Assembly: GCF_002291425.1 (NCBI RefSeq)
Contig: NZ_CP014136.1
Span: 3,658,001-3,722,000, forward strand
DNA from: Gibbsiella quercinecans
GTDB taxonomy: Bacteria; Pseudomonadota; Gammaproteobacteria; Enterobacterales; Enterobacteriaceae
DNA length: 64,000 nt
Direction of reading: 5' to 3'
Position numbers and translations under genes: made by a program. Within the stretch, counting starts at the first letter, position 1. Each line of letters opens with the position of its first letter. The notes under the pieces are model-generated. The model was not told the DNA's origin. It made no database searches and saw only the letters and a program-made list of their open reading frames with translations. Positions 37,233 to 49,685 of this stretch are shown piece after piece.

Positions 37233-40200
37233 CGGCGGCACCACAGACGCTTGATCCGCTGGCGCTGCCGCTGTTTGGCGAACGGCTGATCGAAGCATCG
37301 GCGGGGACGGGCAAAACCTTTACCATCGGCGCTCTGTATTTGCGCCTGCTGCTTGGCCTGGGGCAAGCCTCGGCGTTTCCCCGGCCGTTGACGGTTGAAG
37401 AAATCCTGGTGGTGACCTTCACCGAAGCGGCGACCGAAGAGCTGCGTGGGCGTATCCGCAGTAATATCCATACGCTGCGTATCGCCTGCGTGCGTGGCCA
37501 CAGTGACGATCCGCTGATGGCATCACTGCTGGCGCAGATTGGCGATCACGCCGACGCGGCGGCCCAATTGCTGGCGGCCGAGCGGCAAATGGATGAAGCG
37601 GCGATTTATACCATCCACGGCTTTTGTCAGCGAATGCTTACCCACAATGCCTTCGAATCCGGCATTCTGTTTGAACAAACCCTGGTGCAGGATGAGTTGC
37701 CGCTGCGCCGCCAGGCCTGTGCGGACTTCTGGCGCCGCCACTGCTACCCGCTGCCGTTGGCTATCGCCCGGGTGGTGAGCCAGGAGTGGAGCGGCCCCGA
37801 GGCGCTGCTGGCCGATCTGGCCGGCTTCCTGCACGGTGAAGCGCCGGCGCTGCGACAGCCGCCGCCGGCCGATGAGACCGTGCTGATGCGCCATGCGCAG
37901 ATTGTCGCGCGCATTGACGCCGTGAAAAGCCACTGGCAAGCGGCCGCCGGGGAGATCGAAGTGCTGATCGTTGCCTCTGGCGTTGATAAACGTAGCTACA
38001 GCGCACGGTATTTGCCTAACTGGCTCGGCAAGGTCAGCGAATGGGCGGGCCTGGAAACGCAGGATTACCAACTGCCGAAGGAGCTGGAAAAGTTCCGCCA
38101 GTCGGTGCTGTTGGATAAAACCAAAAAGGGCGAGGCGCCAAGACATGCGCTGTTCACGGCGATTGACGCGCTGTTTGATGAGCCGTTAACCCTGCGTGAC
38201 TTAATCATGGCGCGGGCGCTGAGTGAGATCCGCACCTCCATCCAGCAGGAAAAGCGCCAGCGGGCTGAGCTGGGCTTTGACGATCTGCTTAGCCGCCTGG
38301 ATGCCGCCCTGCAAGGGCGCGGCGGCGCGGCGCTGGCGCAGGCGATCCGCCAGCGCTACCCGGTGGCGATGATTGATGAATTTCAGGATACCGATCCGCA
38401 GCAATACCGTATCTTTCAAACCCTTTACGTTGGCCGGCCGGAGTGCGGCCTGCTGCTGATTGGCGATCCCAAGCAGGCGATTTATGCCTTCCGCGGCGCC
38501 GACATTTTTACCTATATGCGCGCCCGTTCAGAGGTGAGCGCCCACTATACGCTTGAGACCAACTGGCGCTCCTCCCCGGCGATGGTCGGCAGCGTTAACC
38601 GGCTGTTCACCCGGCAGGAAAACCCATTCATTTTCAGCCAGATCCCCTTTATCAACGTGGCGGCGGCGCCGAAGAATCACGGGCTGGGGTTTGAGCTTGA
38701 CGCCTGCCCGCAGCCAGCGATGCAGTTTTGGCTGCAGCAGGGCGAGGGTGTGGGGGTAAGTGATTACCAACAAACCATGGCGCGGCTGTGCGCGGCGCAA
38801 ATCCGCGACTGGCTAAGCGCCGGGCAGGCCGGCCGTGCCTGGTTGGTCAATGGCGATGAGCGGCGGGCCGTGCAGGCATCGGATATTACTATTCTGGTGC
38901 GCAGCCGCGCCGAAGCGGCGTTGGTGCGCGATGCCTTAAGCCAACTGGCTATTCCTTCGGTTTATTTGTCGAACCGGGACAGCGTGTTTGATACGCCAGA
39001 GGCCAAAGATTTGCTGTGGCTGTTGCAGGCGGTGCTGGCGCCGGAGCAGGAGCGCACCTTGCGCAGCGCGATGGCCACCGGCCTGTTGGGGCTGGATGCG
39101 CCGGCGCTGGATGCACTGAACCGCGATGAACTCGCCTGGGACGCCTTGGTTAATGAATTTGACCGCTACCGTACGCACTGGCTGGCGCGCGGGGTGTTGC
39201 CGATGCTGCGCGAGATCATGAAGCAGCGCCATTTGGCGGAAAACCTGCTGGCAAGCCCCGGCGGCGAGCGGCGCCTGACCGACGTGCTGCACCTGGGCGA
39301 GCTTTTGCAGGAGGCGGCGGCCCAGCTCGACAGCGAACATGCGCTGGTGCGTTGGCTGGCGCAGCAGATTGCGCAGCCGAACCGCCAGTCCGACAACCAG
39401 CAACTGCGGTTGGAAAGCGATCGCCACCTGGTGCGGGTGATCACCATCCACAAATCGAAAGGGCTGGAATACCCGCTGGTGTGGTTGCCGTTTGTCGGCA
39501 ACTTCCGCCTGCAGCAGCAGGTTCTGTATCACGACCGCAGCAATTTCCAGGCGTTGCTTGATCTGAACGCCGATGAAGACAGCAAAAAATGGGCGGAAGA
39601 GGAGCGGCTGGCGGAGGATTTGCGCCTGCTGTATGTGGCGCTGACCCGTTCGGTTTACCACTGTAGCATCGGGATTGCGCCGCTGATTCACGGCAGCCGT
39701 AAAAAGCAGGGGGAAACCGATCTGCACCACAGCGCGCTGGGCTATCTGGTGCAGGCGGGCGACGCCGGGGATGCGGCTTACCTGCAAACTTGCCTGCAAC
39801 AGTTGGCCGGCGACGATATCGCGCTTTCGCTGGTTGAGGCGCCGGATGAACAGGTGTGGCAGCCACAGCAGGATGCGGCGGTGGAACTGGCGGCAAAACG
39901 CTTTTCCCGCCGGGTGCAGGACAATTGGCGCGTAACCAGCTATACCGGCCTGCAGCAGCACGGCGCGGGCCTGATGCAGGAGCTGCTGCCGCGCCTGGAT
40001 ATCGATGCGGCCGGCGAGCAAGCGCAACAGGCTGAGCCAGCGCTTACCCCGCACACCTTCCCGCGCGGTGCGGCACCCGGCACGTTTTTGCACAGCCTGT
40101 TTGAAACCCTGGATTTCAGCCAGCCGTTGGATGAGAGCTGGCTACAGGAACAACTGCAGCAGAACGGTATCGACGAACAGTGGCTGCCGGTGCTGGCGCA

Positions 40201-40777
40201 ATGGATACAGGCGTTGCTGAACACCCCGCTGAATGACGCTGGGATTATGCTGGCGGCGCTGGCACCGCAGCATAAACAGGCTGAGCTGCAGTTTTATCTG
40301 CCCATTAGCCGCATGTTGCAGGCGCATGATCTGGACGCGCTGGCAAAACGCCATGATCCGCTATCCGCCAACTGCCCGCCGTTGGATTTCCAACAGGTGC
40401 AGGGGATGCTGAAGGGGTTTATCGATCTGGTGTTCTGCTGGCAGGGCAAGTTTTATCTGCTGGATTACAAATCCAACTGGCTGGGCGAAAGCAGTGCGGC
40501 CTATACGCGGCCGGCAATGGAACAGGCGATGGCGGAGCACCGCTACGATCTGCAATACCAGCTCTATACGCTGGCGCTGCACCGCTATCTGCGCCACCGT
40601 CTGCCGGACTATAGCTACCAGCGCCACTTTGGCGGGGTTATTTACCTGTTTTTGCGCGGTGTGGATGTTGAGCATCCCGGCAATGGCATTTTTGCCTGCC
40701 GCCCGGCGCAGGAACTGGTCGAGGGGATGGATAGCCTGTTTGGCGCTGCCCCGGCCGCAGAGGAAAATGAATCATGA
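37229..40777 (+). CDS. recB: RecB subunit of exonuclease V
   Basis: An 1182-aa helicase-nuclease. Walker A is [11 protein letters not shown] near residue 25, helicase motifs include [14 protein letters not shown] and [14 protein letters not shown], and the C-terminal nuclease site is in DLVF...[10 protein letters not shown]. The start ATG at 37229 overlaps the ptrA stop; an earlier in-frame start at 37166 lies inside ptrA and has no family match. It overlaps recD by four bases, so ptrA-recB-recD is coupled. Confidence 0.96.
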   Translation: MTAAPQTLDPLALPLFGERLIEASAGTGKTFTIGALYLRLLLGLGQASAFPRPLTVEEILVVTFTEAATEELRGRIRSNIHTLRIACVRGHSDDPLMASLLAQIGDHADAAAQLLAAERQMDEAAIYTIHGFCQRMLTHNAFESGILFEQTLVQDELPLRRQACADFWRRHCYPLPLAIARVVSQEWSGPEALLADLAGFLHGEAPALRQPPPADETVLMRHAQIVARIDAVKSHWQAAAGEIEVLIVASGVDKRSYSARYLPNWLGKVSEWAGLETQDYQLPKELEKFRQSVLLDKTKKGEAPRHALFTAIDALFDEPLTLRDLIMARALSEIRTSIQQEKRQRAELGFDDLLSRLDAALQGRGGAALAQAIRQRYPVAMIDEFQDTDPQQYRIFQTLYVGRPECGLLLIGDPKQAIYAFRGADIFTYMRARSEVSAHYTLETNWRSSPAMVGSVNRLFTRQENPFIFSQIPFINVAAAPKNHGLGFELDACPQPAMQFWLQQGEGVGVSDYQQTMARLCAAQIRDWLSAGQAGRAWLVNGDERRAVQASDITILVRSRAEAALVRDALSQLAIPSVYLSNRDSVFDTPEAKDLLWLLQAVLAPEQERTLRSAMATGLLGLDAPALDALNRDELAWDALVNEFDRYRTHWLARGVLPMLREIMKQRHLAENLLASPGGERRLTDVLHLGELLQEAAAQLDSEHALVRWLAQQIAQPNRQSDNQQLRLESDRHLVRVITIHKSKGLEYPLVWLPFVGNFRLQQQVLYHDRSNFQALLDLNADEDSKKWAEEERLAEDLRLLYVALTRSVYHCSIGIAPLIHGSRKKQGETDLHHSALGYLVQAGDAGDAAYLQTCLQQLAGDDIALSLVEAPDEQVWQPQQDAAVELAAKRFSRRVQDNWRVTSYTGLQQHGAGLMQELLPRLDIDAAGEQAQQAEPALTPHTFPRGAAPGTFLHSLFETLDFSQPLDESWLQEQLQQNGIDEQWLPVLAQWIQALLNTPLNDAGIMLAALAPQHKQAELQFYLPISRMLQAHDLDALAKRHDPLSANCPPLDFQQVQGMLKGFIDLVFCWQGKFYLLDYKSNWLGESSAAYTRPAMEQAMAEHRYDLQYQLYTLALHRYLRHRLPDYSYQRHFGGVIYLFLRGVDVEHPGNGIFACRPAQELVEGMDSLFGAAPAAEENES

Positions 40778-42630
40778 TCGATCTGCTGGAACAGGCGGTG
40801 GAACTGGGGGCACTGCGCCCGTTGGACGTGCAGTTTGCCCGCGTTGTGGCGGGGGAAGATGAACCGGATCGCCTGCTGGCCGCTGCTTGCCTGAGCGCAG
40901 AGGCCGGTGCCGGCCATGTTTGCCTGGCGCTGGATCAGTTGCAGCCGGCGCTGTTGTTTGAAGGGCGTTTCCCTGCGCTGGCGCAGGCTTTGTGGGCGGC
41001 GGCTGGGCAGCCGGGGGCTGAAGGCTGGCAGCAAAGCCTGGGCGCCTGGGCTGCGGTCAGCGACGGCAGCCAGGCCACGCCGCTGGTGTTGCAGCGCCAG
41101 CGCCTGTATTTGCAGCGCATGTGGCAGAGCGAAGGCGAGGTGGCGGCGTTTATCGGCAGCGAAAGCGTGCCGGCGGCGGTGGATGAACAGCGCCTGCGTG
41201 ACATTCTCGATCATCTGTTTGGCCCCGCCGCTGGGGAGCCGGATTGGCAGAAGATCGCCGCGGCGGTGGCCGCCACGCGCCGGATCGCGGTGATATCCGG
41301 CGGGCCGGGCACCGGCAAAACCACCACCGTCGCTAAACTGCTGGCGGCGCTGGTGCAGTTGGCCGGCGAGGCGCGCTTGCGCATTCAACTGGCTGCGCCG
41401 ACCGGTAAAGCGGCTGCGCGGTTAACTGAATCGCTGGGCCGGGCCAGCCGCAAGCTGGCTCTGACGCCGGCGCAGCAGGCGCTGTTCCCGCAGGAGGCCG
41501 CCACCTTGCACCGTTTACTGGGCGCGCAGCCGAACAGCCAGCGGATGCGTTACCACCGCGGCAATCCGCTGCACCTGGACGTGCTGGTGGTGGATGAAGC
41601 CTCAATGGTGGATTTGCCGATGATGGCGCGCCTGATCGCCGCCTTGCCCGCCCATGCGCGGGTGATTTTTCTTGGCGATCGCGATCAGTTGGCGTCGGTG
41701 GAGGCGGGGGCGGTGTTGGGCGATATTTGCCGCTTTACCGAACAGGGCTACAGCACGGCGCGGGCGAGCCAACTGGCCCGGTTGACCGGTTACGTGGTAC
41801 CTGGGCAGGATAACGCAGGCAGCGCGGCGGTGCGCGATAGCCTGTGCCTGCTGCGCAAAAGTTACCGCTTTGATGCCGGTTCGGGTATTGGGCAACTGGC
41901 GTTTGCCGTCAACGCCGGCGACGGCAAAGCGGCATTGGCGGCGCTGGATGGCCGCTTTGGCGATCTTCACGGCTATCCGCTGGCGGAAACCGCCGATTAT
42001 CAGGCGCTGTTGGCCGCCTGCGTGGCGGGCTACCGTGACTACCTGGCGCAGATGGCCGCCGGGGCGGATGCCGGGCAAACCCTGGAAGCCTTCGGCCGTT
42101 TTCAAGTGTTGTGTGCATTGCGTGAAGGGCCGTTTGGCGTTGTGGGGTTAAATGAGCGGATTGAAGCCGGGCTGCAGCGTGCGGGGGCGATTAACCGGCC
42201 CAGCGGCAGCCTAGGGCGTTGGTACCCGGGCCGCCCGATCATGATTGGCCGCAACGACAGCACGCTGGGGTTGTTTAACGGTGATATCGGCATTGCGTTG
42301 TCAGAACCGGGCAGTAGCGAGCTGCGCGTGCACTTCCCACTGCCGGACGGCAGTATCAAATCGGTGCAGCCAAGCCGCCTGCCGGCGCATGAAACAGCCT
42401 ACGCGATGACGGTGCATAAATCGCAAGGCTCGGAGTTTGATCACACGTTGTTGGTGTTGCCGAACCATATGCTGCCGGTATTAACGCGCGAGCTGGTGTA
42501 TACCGCCATCACGCGCGCGCGCAGCCAGCTTTCTCTCTATGCGGTGGACAAGGTTTTGCTGAGCGCCATCAATACGCCGACCCAGCGCCGCAGCGGATTG
42601 GCCGAGCGCCTGCTGCCGGCGGAAGGGTAG
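40774..42630 (+). CDS. recD: RecD subunit of exonuclease V
   Basis: A 618-aa 5'-3' helicase (E. coli 608). Walker A is [14 protein letters not shown] at about residue 177, Walker B is [12 protein letters not shown], and the C-terminal helicase motif [14 protein letters not shown] is intact. Its ATG sits in the end of recB (ATGATC at 40774). RecD completes RecBCD. The gene is convergent with argA. Confidence 0.96.
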   Translation: MIDLLEQAVELGALRPLDVQFARVVAGEDEPDRLLAAACLSAEAGAGHVCLALDQLQPALLFEGRFPALAQALWAAAGQPGAEGWQQSLGAWAAVSDGSQATPLVLQRQRLYLQRMWQSEGEVAAFIGSESVPAAVDEQRLRDILDHLFGPAAGEPDWQKIAAAVAATRRIAVISGGPGTGKTTTVAKLLAALVQLAGEARLRIQLAAPTGKAAARLTESLGRASRKLALTPAQQALFPQEAATLHRLLGAQPNSQRMRYHRGNPLHLDVLVVDEASMVDLPMMARLIAALPAHARVIFLGDRDQLASVEAGAVLGDICRFTEQGYSTARASQLARLTGYVVPGQDNAGSAAVRDSLCLLRKSYRFDAGSGIGQLAFAVNAGDGKAALAALDGRFGDLHGYPLAETADYQALLAACVAGYRDYLAQMAAGADAGQTLEAFGRFQVLCALREGPFGVVGLNERIEAGLQRAGAINRPSGSLGRWYPGRPIMIGRNDSTLGLFNGDIGIALSEPGSSELRVHFPLPDGSIKSVQPSRLPAHETAYAMTVHKSQGSEFDHTLLVLPNHMLPVLTRELVYTAITRARSQLSLYAVDKVLLSAINTPTQRRSGLAERLLPAEG

Positions 42631-42647
42631 GGGCGCAATGGCGCCCC
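42630..42647. terminator. hairpin between convergent recD and argA
   Basis: GGGGCGCAATGGCGCCCC directly follows the recD stop. It forms a GC-rich stem but has no T-run on either side, so termination is only possible. It is the sole structured element in the 24-base gap. Confidence 0.4.
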
Positions 42648-42654
42648 TTGTGGA

Positions 42655-43980
42655 TTACAAATCGACCAGCAGGATTTTTGAACGCCGCTGATAGTTGTAC
42701 AGCGCCTGCTTACGCATTGGCAGCACATCGACATCCGCCGGGGTAAAGCCGCGCTCCTGGAACCAGTGAATGCTGCGGGTGGTCAGCACGAACAGCTTTC
42801 TGAGCCCCATTTGCCGCGCCTGGCTCGCCACCCGCTGCAGCAGGAGCTCACCGCGCGACGAGCTGCGATAATCAGGGTGCACTGCCACGCAGGCCATTTC
42901 GCCGATCTTTTCTTCCGGGAACGGGTAGAGGGCGGCACAGGCGATGGTCAGATTATCGCGCTCGATAATCGTGAACTTGTCGATCTCCATTTCCAACTGT
43001 TCGCGTGAGCGGCGCACCAGGATCCCCTGTTGCTCCAGCGGGCGGATCAGTTCCAGAATACCGCCGATATCGTTGATAGTCGCGCGCCGCACCTGCTCGG
43101 CGCTTTCCATAACGATCTGGGTGCCGATACCATCGCGTGAGAACAGTTCCTGCACCAGCGCACCGTCTTCCTGGTAGCTGATCAGGTGGCTGCGGCGCAC
43201 GCCGCTGCGGCAGGCTTTTACCGCGCCGCGCAGGAACCGGACGGTGCCGGACAGGTAATCGCCGCTTTCTTCCTGCTCTTCAATGCGTTTTTGCGCGTCG
43301 TTCGGGAAAAGCTCTGAAACGATGTTGCCATCGGCATCGGTCACGCCTTGCGAAGAACAAAAGCCGATCATTTTCTCTGCTTTCAATTTGATCGCCAACT
43401 GGGTGGCCACTTCTTCCGAGGTCAGGTTGAAGCTTTCGCCGGTAACGGAAACCGCGACTGGGCCAATCAACACGATGGCGTTGCTGTCGAGCTGGCGATG
43501 GATGGCATCTTCATCAATGCGGCGGATGCGGCCGCTGTGGCAGTAGTCCACGCCGTCATCCACGCCGAGCGGCTGAGCGATCACAAAGTTGCCGCTCACC
43601 ACATTAATATGCGCGCCCTGCAGCGGCGTATTGTTCAGGCTCATGGAGAGCCGCGCGGTGATATCCAGCTGCAGCAGGCCGGCAGCCTGTTTTACCAATT
43701 CCAGCGTTTGGGAATCGGTTACCCGGGTATATTTGTGGTAAACCGGCTCAAGGTGATGCTCCGCCAGGTTACTGTCGATCTGTGGGCGCGCGCCATACAC
43801 CACGACCAGGCGGATACCCAGACTATGCAATAGGCCAATATCGTTGACGATATTGGAAAAGTTTTCATGTTCAATGGCTTCACCGCCCAGCATGATGACA
43901 AATGTCTTGCCACGGTGCGCATTGATATAGGGAACTGAGTGACGGAATCCTTGAACCAGCTCTGTACTACGTTCCTTCAC
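42655..43980 (-). CDS. argA: N-acetylglutamate synthase
   Basis: A 441-aa enzyme for the first step of arginine synthesis. It has an N-terminal amino-acid kinase-like domain that binds arginine for feedback inhibition (residues 1-280; [18 protein letters not shown]) and a C-terminal GNAT domain ([17 protein letters not shown]). The start is a GTG at 43980 with GAGG eight bases upstream, as the E. coli N-terminus MVKERKTELV supports. Paired ARG boxes lie directly upstream. Confidence 0.96.
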   Translation of the reverse strand: MKERSTELVQGFRHSVPYINAHRGKTFVIMLGGEAIEHENFSNIVNDIGLLHSLGIRLVVVYGARPQIDSNLAEHHLEPVYHKYTRVTDSQTLELVKQAAGLLQLDITARLSMSLNNTPLQGAHINVVSGNFVIAQPLGVDDGVDYCHSGRIRRIDEDAIHRQLDSNAIVLIGPVAVSVTGESFNLTSEEVATQLAIKLKAEKMIGFCSSQGVTDADGNIVSELFPNDAQKRIEEQEESGDYLSGTVRFLRGAVKACRSGVRRSHLISYQEDGALVQELFSRDGIGTQIVMESAEQVRRATINDIGGILELIRPLEQQGILVRRSREQLEMEIDKFTIIERDNLTIACAALYPFPEEKIGEMACVAVHPDYRSSSRGELLLQRVASQARQMGLRKLFVLTTRSIHWFQERGFTPADVDVLPMRKQALYNYQRRSKILLVDL

Positions 43981-43992
43981 GGCAAAACCTCT

Positions 43993-44031
43993 TTTGCATA
44001 TTTATACGATATTTTTGTATTTTTATTCTTT
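43993..44031. promoter_or_regulatory. paired ARG boxes (ArgR operator) of argA
   Basis: Two imperfect copies of the ArgR core TGAATWWWWATTCA: TGCATATTTATACG (43995-44008, 11 of 14) and TGTATTTTTATTCT (44016-44029, 12 of 14). Their starts are 21 bases apart, the standard spacing of two 18-bp boxes with a 3-bp gap for an ArgR hexamer. They lie 15-49 bases upstream of argA, where repressor would block transcription. Confidence 0.75.
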
Positions 44032-44206
44032 CTTGGCGCAATGGCAAGTGGGAATTATCTTGGATTTTTGAATCATGAATGCTAACTCATTAATAAACTG
44101 AAAAAACATCGATATATTTTCTGATGACAGCGTATGACGGATTAGTTAAAGTTTTGGGCATTGTAACCATTGGTGTTTTTTTAACCTGTTTTTATGTCGG
44201 AGCCGC

Positions 44207-45463
44207 ATGCCAAACGCTAATCACAATCTGGGTCGCCGCCGTTTTCTGCAGGGCGTAACTGCAACCTGGTTGCTGAGTGTGAGTCGCGTTGGTTTGGCTG
44301 CTGTATCGCATATCGTCGCCGTGCGCGTCTGGCCTTCTTCCACCTATACCCGTATTACGCTTGAATCCAATATTGCGCTTAACTATAAACAGTTTGCGCT
44401 CACCAACCCCGATCGCATCGTGGTTGATATTGAAGGCGTGCACCTCAACAGCGTCCTGAAGGGCATTGCCGGGCAGGTGAATGCCAACGATCCTTACCTA
44501 CAGCAGGCCCGCGTAGGGCAGTTCGATAAAAATACGGTGCGGCTGGTGTTGGATCTTAAACACCCTGTGGCGCCCAATATTTTTACCTTGCCGCCGGTGG
44601 CGGAATACCGCAACCGCCTGGTGATGGATCTGTACCCCACCGGTGGGACGGCGCAGGGTGAAGAATATGATCCGCTGCTGGCGTTGCTGGAAGATTACAA
44701 TAAAGGGGATCTTGAGCGCACGCTACCGGCGCGGGCGCAGGCCACCCAGGCCGGTAAGGCCGGGCGCGATCGGCCGATCGTCATTATGCTGGATCCCGGC
44801 CACGGCGGGGAGGATCCGGGGGCGATTGGCAAATATAAAACCCGCGAAAAAGACATCGTGCTGCAGATTGCCCGCCGCCTGAGCAACCTGATCAAGCGTG
44901 AACCTAACATGCGGGTGCATATGACGCGCAACGAAGACGTGTTTATTCCGCTACGGGTGCGGGTCGCCAAAGCGCGTAAACAGCGCGCCGATCTGTTTAT
45001 CTCGATTCATGCCGATGCCTTTACCAGCCGCGCGGCGCGTGGATCCTCGGTGTTTGCCCTGTCGACCAAAGGCGCCACCAGCTCGGCGGCAAAATTCCTG
45101 GCGCAAACCCAGAACGAATCGGATCTGATTGGCGGCGTCAGTAAAAGCGGCGATCGCTATCTGGATCACACCATGTTGGATTTGTTGCAGACCGCCACCA
45201 TCAACGACAGCCTGAAGTTTGGCAAGGAAGTGCTGGGCCGGATGGGGAAAATCAACCGATTGCATAAAAACCGCGTTGAACAGGCCGGTTTTGCCGTATT
45301 GAAAGCGCCGGATATTCCGTCCATTCTGGTGGAAACCGCCTTTATCAGCAATTTGGAAGAAGAGCGTAAATTGAAGACCAGCCATTTTCAACAGCAGGTG
45401 GCCGAATCGATTCTGGCAGGGATCAAGGCATACTTTGCGAACGGTGGCGCGCGGGCGCAGTAA
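44207..45463 (+). CDS. amiC: N-acetylmuramoyl-L-alanine amidase AmiC
   Basis: A 418-aa periplasmic amidase that splits septal peptidoglycan during cell separation. The N-terminus has a twin-arginine signal (GRRRFLQG, then a hydrophobic stretch ending LAAVS). Next is the AMIN domain that targets the septum (residues 40-150), and then the Amidase_3 catalytic domain from about residue 190: [12 protein letters not shown], THxTRNEDVF-like region, SIHAD and VETAFISN. NlpD activates it in E. coli. Length equals that of E. coli (417). Confidence 0.95.
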   Translation: MPNANHNLGRRRFLQGVTATWLLSVSRVGLAAVSHIVAVRVWPSSTYTRITLESNIALNYKQFALTNPDRIVVDIEGVHLNSVLKGIAGQVNANDPYLQQARVGQFDKNTVRLVLDLKHPVAPNIFTLPPVAEYRNRLVMDLYPTGGTAQGEEYDPLLALLEDYNKGDLERTLPARAQATQAGKAGRDRPIVIMLDPGHGGEDPGAIGKYKTREKDIVLQIARRLSNLIKREPNMRVHMTRNEDVFIPLRVRVAKARKQRADLFISIHADAFTSRAARGSSVFALSTKGATSSAAKFLAQTQNESDLIGGVSKSGDRYLDHTMLDLLQTATINDSLKFGKEVLGRMGKINRLHKNRVEQAGFAVLKAPDIPSILVETAFISNLEEERKLKTSHFQQQVAESILAGIKAYFANGGARAQ

Positions 45464-45513
45464 ACACCGGCGCATGTGCCCGTGGGAAGGGCCATTTCAC
45501 AGGCGGCAGATAC

Positions 45514-45537
45514 AAAAAAACACCCGTTAAGGTGTTT
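45514..45537 (-). terminator. terminator of the initiator-tRNA operon
   Basis: Read on the minus strand, AAACACC / GGTGTTT pairs across a six-base loop and is followed by a T-run. It lies 17 bases after the second tRNA in the direction of transcription and close to the amiC end, so it may act on both. Confidence 0.8.
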
Positions 45538-45554
45538 GATGTAATTCATTAAAA

Positions 45555-45631
<77 letters not shown>

Positions 45632-45696
45632 TCCGTCTTAATGCTTATGTTATCGAAACCAACTTTTTACTGTGATGCTGCTGGTACAGCATCGGT

Positions 45697-45773
<77 letters not shown>

Positions 45774-45787
45774 TCCGATGGATGCGC

Positions 45788-45815
45788 ACTATACGCTGCA
45801 TGGATTATCTTGCAA
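45788..45815 (-). promoter_or_regulatory. promoter of the initiator-tRNA operon
   Basis: On the minus strand, TTGCAA and TATAGT are separated by 16 bases and followed by a GCGC discriminator, the pattern of stringently controlled stable-RNA promoters. It ends 14 bases before the first tRNA. Confidence 0.75.
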
Positions 45816-45985
45816 CTCCTTTTTGCAATTAATTGAACGTAAGCCGTTTTTTTGTTGAATTTCTCCCCAATTCGCGTTCTTTTTCATCGTTATACGCGTG
45901 GTTTTTTTTATTTGCAGCGATTCCTTTATCTATAGGGGTTTGTTATCGTTCGCCGGTGGGCTAATTCAGTATGAGAGCAAGCGTA

Positions 45986-47125
45986 ATGAAAGGACGTTGG
46001 GGCAAATATCTGCTGGGCGGATTGGTAATAGCGGTGTTGGCGGGCTGTTCGTCCAAGCCGACGGACCGGGGGCAGCAGTATAAGGACGGCCATTTTGATC
46101 AGTCGTTGGAATTGGTCAATAGCCCCAATGCGCAGGGCATGCCGGCAAATGCCAAAGATTATTCGAATCAATTGATGGAGATCCAGTACGCGTCTCCTGC
46201 TTTGTTTAACCGTAATACGCCAACCTATGAGGCGGTGCAGCGCTGGGTCGCCTCCGGCGGCGATACGCGCCAACTGGGCCAGTTTGGGCTGAGCGCCTTC
46301 CAGATGGAAGGCGTGGACAACTATGGCAACGTACAGTTTACCGGTTACTACACGCCGGTGGTGCAGGCGCGCTATACCCGGCAGGGTGAGTTCCGTTATC
46401 CGCTGTACCGTATGCCGCCAAAAGGCTGTAGCCGCCTGCCCGATCGTGCCGGTATCTATTCTGGCGCTCTCGACGATCGCTATGTTATCGCCTACACCAA
46501 CTCGCTGATGGACAACTTTATGATGGAAGTCCAGGGCAGCGGCTATGTGGACTTTGGCGACGGCCAACCGCTGATGTTCTTCGGCTACGCCGGCAAAAAC
46601 GGCCACGCCTACCGCAGCATCGGCAAAGTGCTGATTGATCGCGGCGAAGTCGCCAGGGCAGATATGTCCATGCAGGCGATTCGCCACTGGGCGGAAACCC
46701 ACAGTGAAGCGGAAGTGCGCGAACTGCTGGAGCAGAACCCTTCCTTTGTCTTCTTCCGCCCAGAGGCGTTTGCGCCGGTGAAAGGGGCAAGCGCCGTTCC
46801 GCTGATCGCCAAGGCTTCCGTTGCTTCCGATCGTTCCCTGATCCCCGCCGGCACCACATTGCTGGCGGAAGTACCCCTACTGGACAACCAGGGGAAATTC
46901 ACGGGAAAATATGAGATGCGCCTGATGGTGGCGCTGGACGTCGGCGGCGCCATTAAAGGGCAGCACTTCGATATTTATCAGGGCATTGGGCCAGAGGCTG
47001 GCCACGCAGCGGGTTATTACAACCACTATGGCCGCGTTTGGGTGCTGAAAGGGGCGAATGCGGGCACGTTGTTTAGCGCCAACTCGCCGGCACCCGGCGG
47101 CGGTTCGCTGCTGGTTAACCGCTGA
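45986..47125 (+). CDS. mltA: membrane-bound lytic murein transglycosylase A
   Basis: A 379-aa outer-membrane lipoprotein (lipobox LAGC after about 20 residues) that cuts the glycan strands of peptidoglycan to 1,6-anhydro products. The MltA and 3D domains follow; the catalytic aspartate is in the conserved MVALDVGGAIKG segment. The start ATG at 45986 (MKGRWGKYLL) matches E. coli; the upstream in-frame ATG at 45971 adds MRASV only. The 14-residue longer C-terminus is the main difference. Confidence 0.95.
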   Translation: MKGRWGKYLLGGLVIAVLAGCSSKPTDRGQQYKDGHFDQSLELVNSPNAQGMPANAKDYSNQLMEIQYASPALFNRNTPTYEAVQRWVASGGDTRQLGQFGLSAFQMEGVDNYGNVQFTGYYTPVVQARYTRQGEFRYPLYRMPPKGCSRLPDRAGIYSGALDDRYVIAYTNSLMDNFMMEVQGSGYVDFGDGQPLMFFGYAGKNGHAYRSIGKVLIDRGEVARADMSMQAIRHWAETHSEAEVRELLEQNPSFVFFRPEAFAPVKGASAVPLIAKASVASDRSLIPAGTTLLAEVPLLDNQGKFTGKYEMRLMVALDVGGAIKGQHFDIYQGIGPEAGHAAGYYNHYGRVWVLKGANAGTLFSANSPAPGGGSLLVNR

Positions 47126-47228
47126 GCGCACCTGTTTCCCGCGGCGCTCCCATGTGGGGCTGCGCCCAAAGCCAGGGCCGGATCTTCCGGCCCTTGTCAT
47201 TTGCAATCGTTAAGGTAAGTAACGCGTT

Positions 47229-48035
47229 ATGAGTACACCCTATTCGGAAGCCTATCTGCAGCGTTTTGGCGGCACGGCACGTTTATATGGCCAGCAGGCG
47301 TTGGCGCTGTTTGCGCAGGCGCATGTGTGCGTGATCGGCATCGGCGGCGTGGGCTCATGGGCTGCGGAGGCGCTGGCGCGCACCGGCATCGGCGCCATCA
47401 CCCTGATTGATATGGACGATGTGTGCGTAACGAACACCAACCGCCAAATTCACGCGCTGCGCCAGCACGTGGGCCAGTCGAAAACCGAGGTGATGGCGGC
47501 GCGTATTCAGGCCATCAACCCCGAGTGCCGCGTGACCTGTGTAGATGACTTTATTACCCCGGATAACGTTGCCGAACTGCTGGCGCAAAACTTCAGCTAT
47601 GTGATTGACGCCATCGACAGCGTGCGCCCAAAAGCGGCGCTGTTGGCCTATTGCCGCCGTTTTAAGATCCCGGTGGTCACCACCGGCGGCGCGGGCGGGC
47701 AGATCGACCCAACGCGCATTGCCGTGGCCGATCTGGCCAAAACCATTCAGGATCCGCTGGCCGCCAAACTGCGCGAGCGCCTGAAGCATGATTTCAACGT
47801 GGTGAAAAACAGCAAGGGCCGCCTGGGGATTGACTGCGTGTTCTCCAGCGAACCGTTGGTTTACCCGCAACCGGACGGCACGGTGTGTGCGTCACGCAGC
47901 ACGGCGGAAGGGCCAAAACGGATGGACTGCAGCGCCGGCTTCGGGGCAGCGACCATGGTGACCGCCACCTTTGGTTTTGTGGCGGTTTCCCACGCGTTGA
48001 AGAAAATGCTGGCGAAGGCGGCGCGTCAAGCGTAG
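47229..48035 (+). CDS. tcdA: tRNA threonylcarbamoyladenosine dehydratase
   Basis: A 268-aa E1-like enzyme (also CsdL) that uses ATP to cyclise t6A at position 37 of ANN-decoding tRNAs into ct6A. The nucleotide-binding motif [19 protein letters not shown] is near residue 37, and DSVRPKAAL and CVFSSEP.VYP are conserved. CsdA and CsdE, encoded convergently just downstream, take part in the same modification. The 3' ends of tcdA and csdE overlap by ten bases. Confidence 0.95.
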   Translation: MSTPYSEAYLQRFGGTARLYGQQALALFAQAHVCVIGIGGVGSWAAEALARTGIGAITLIDMDDVCVTNTNRQIHALRQHVGQSKTEVMAARIQAINPECRVTCVDDFITPDNVAELLAQNFSYVIDAIDSVRPKAALLAYCRRFKIPVVTTGGAGGQIDPTRIAVADLAKTIQDPLAAKLRERLKHDFNVVKNSKGRLGIDCVFSSEPLVYPQPDGTVCASRSTAEGPKRMDCSAGFGAATMVTATFGFVAVSHALKKMLAKAARQA

Positions 48036-48460
48036 CGCGCTGCCGCTGATTTGGCGCCGGCAGCCAGCGCCGCCAGCCCACTGGCCCGGGTGGCGCTAAG
48101 CTGGGCGCGCAGCCCCAGGCGATCAAATAACGCCAGGGGATCCTGCGTTAACACTTCAGCGGGGGTTTTGCCTTCAATGGCGGTGAGCAACACCGCCAGT
48201 AACCCCCGCACGATACGGCCTTCGCTGTCGCCATAAAAGTGCAGCGTTCCATCTTCCAGCAGTTGGTGCCCCAGCCACACACGGTTCTCACAACCACTTA
48301 GTTCAATATCCGGCGTGCGTAGCGCCTCCGGCAGCGGCGGCAGTTGTTTGGCCAACAAGATGACCTGGCGATAGCGATCTTCCCATTGGCGCAGCGGGGC
48401 GAACCGGGCGGCCAGCGTCTCTGTGGTTAGGGTGTTGCCAAACGGATGAGGGGCGAGCAT
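48026..48460 (-). CDS. csdE: CsdE, sulfur acceptor protein
   Basis: A 144-aa SufE-like protein that takes persulfide sulfur from the cysteine desulfurase CsdA. The acceptor cysteine is C57 in [11 protein letters not shown] start at 48460 because GGAGG lies eight bases before that ATG; an upstream ATG at 48475 lacks this. It follows csdA with 19 bases between, and is convergent with tcdA. Confidence 0.93.
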   Translation of the reverse strand: MLAPHPFGNTLTTETLAARFAPLRQWEDRYRQVILLAKQLPPLPEALRTPDIELSGCENRVWLGHQLLEDGTLHFYGDSEGRIVRGLLAVLLTAIEGKTPAEVLTQDPLALFDRLGLRAQLSATRASGLAALAAGAKSAAARYA

Positions 48461-48479
48461 GGTTCCTCCGGTCATCGGG

Positions 48480-49685
48480 TTAATCGGCCAGCAGCGCGAT
48501 GGCGTTGATCATGGCGTTGACCAGCGCATCGGCATCTTCCGGCGTGTTGTACGGGGCGAAGGAGGCGCGCAGCAGGCCGCTCACCCCCAGCGCCTCCATC
48601 AGCGGTTGGGCGCAGTGCTGGCCGGCGCGTAGCGCAATGCCCTGTTCGGCCAGCAGGGTGACGATATCGCTGTGATGAATCCCGGCGATGTCAAATGCCA
48701 ACAGGCTGGCGCCGGGGTTACGGAAGCTGCGAAAACCGGGCAACTGCGCCAGGCGCTGCTGCGTGCTTGCCGCCAGTTCGCTGCTGTAGCGTTCGGCCCC
48801 GGCCATATCCTGCGTGCGTAACCACTCCAGCGCAGCCGCCAGGCCGACCACGCCGGCAATGTTTGGCGTTCCCGCCTCAAAGCAGTGCGGGGGCTTTTGC
48901 GGGGTGAAGCCGTTAAAGGAAGCCTGGGTGAGCATTTTCCCTCCGCCCTGCCATGGCACCATCTGCGCCAGCAATTCGCTTTTGCCATACAGCGCGCCGA
49001 TACCTGTTGGGCCATACAGCTTGTGGCCGGAAAAAGCGTAAAAATCGATATCCAACTGCTGCAGATTCACCGGGCGGTGGACCATTCCCTGCGCACCATC
49101 GATCATCACTACTGCACCGGCCATATGGGCCAGGCCGATCGCTTGTGCCAGATCCGGGCAACCGCCAGTGACGTTGGACATCTGCGTTAGCGCCAGCAGG
49201 CGGGTTTTCTGGGTCAGCAGGGTTGGCAGTTGCGCTAAATCGGGCAGCAGATCGCCCCCTAGCGGCAGCTTAACCACCCTGGCGCCGGTCTGTTCGGCGA
49301 CGATCAACCATGGGATCAGGTTGGCGTGGTGTTCCGCTTCGCTGACGATGATTTCATCACCCGGCCGCAGGCGCGGGCGGGCGTAGCTTTGCGCCACCAG
49401 ATTGATCGCCTCGGTGGCGCCGCGCACCCAGACGATGTCTTGCGCTGAAGGGGCATTGAGCCATTCGGCCACCCACTGGCGCGCCAGCTCGAAGCGGGCG
49501 GTCAGATCCTGTGCGGCACGGTGTTGGCTACGGTGTACGGTGGCGCCGCTGCTGCAATAGAACTGCTGCGTGGCGTCGATGACGGCCTGCGGTTTCAACG
49601 CCGTGGCGGCGCTATCGAGATAGATACCGCTTTGGCGGAGCGCCGGGAACTGGTTACGGAAAAGCGTGGGGTTAAATGGCGACAT
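48480..49685 (-). CDS. csdA: cysteine desulfurase CsdA
   Basis: A 401-aa PLP enzyme that releases sulfur from cysteine as an enzyme persulfide. The PLP lysine is in [10 protein letters not shown], and the sulfur-carrying cysteine is in RAGQHCAQP. The length with the start at 49685 (MSPFNPTLF) equals that of E. coli CsdA; a longer frame to 49760 has no similarity. CsdA-CsdE serve ct6A formation with TcdA and can assist iron-sulfur assembly. Confidence 0.94.
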   Translation of the reverse strand: MSPFNPTLFRNQFPALRQSGIYLDSAATALKPQAVIDATQQFYCSSGATVHRSQHRAAQDLTARFELARQWVAEWLNAPSAQDIVWVRGATEAINLVAQSYARPRLRPGDEIIVSEAEHHANLIPWLIVAEQTGARVVKLPLGGDLLPDLAQLPTLLTQKTRLLALTQMSNVTGGCPDLAQAIGLAHMAGAVVMIDGAQGMVHRPVNLQQLDIDFYAFSGHKLYGPTGIGALYGKSELLAQMVPWQGGGKMLTQASFNGFTPQKPPHCFEAGTPNIAGVVGLAAALEWLRTQDMAGAERYSSELAASTQQRLAQLPGFRSFRNPGASLLAFDIAGIHHSDIVTLLAEQGIALRAGQHCAQPLMEALGVSGLLRASFAPYNTPEDADALVNAMINAIALLAD

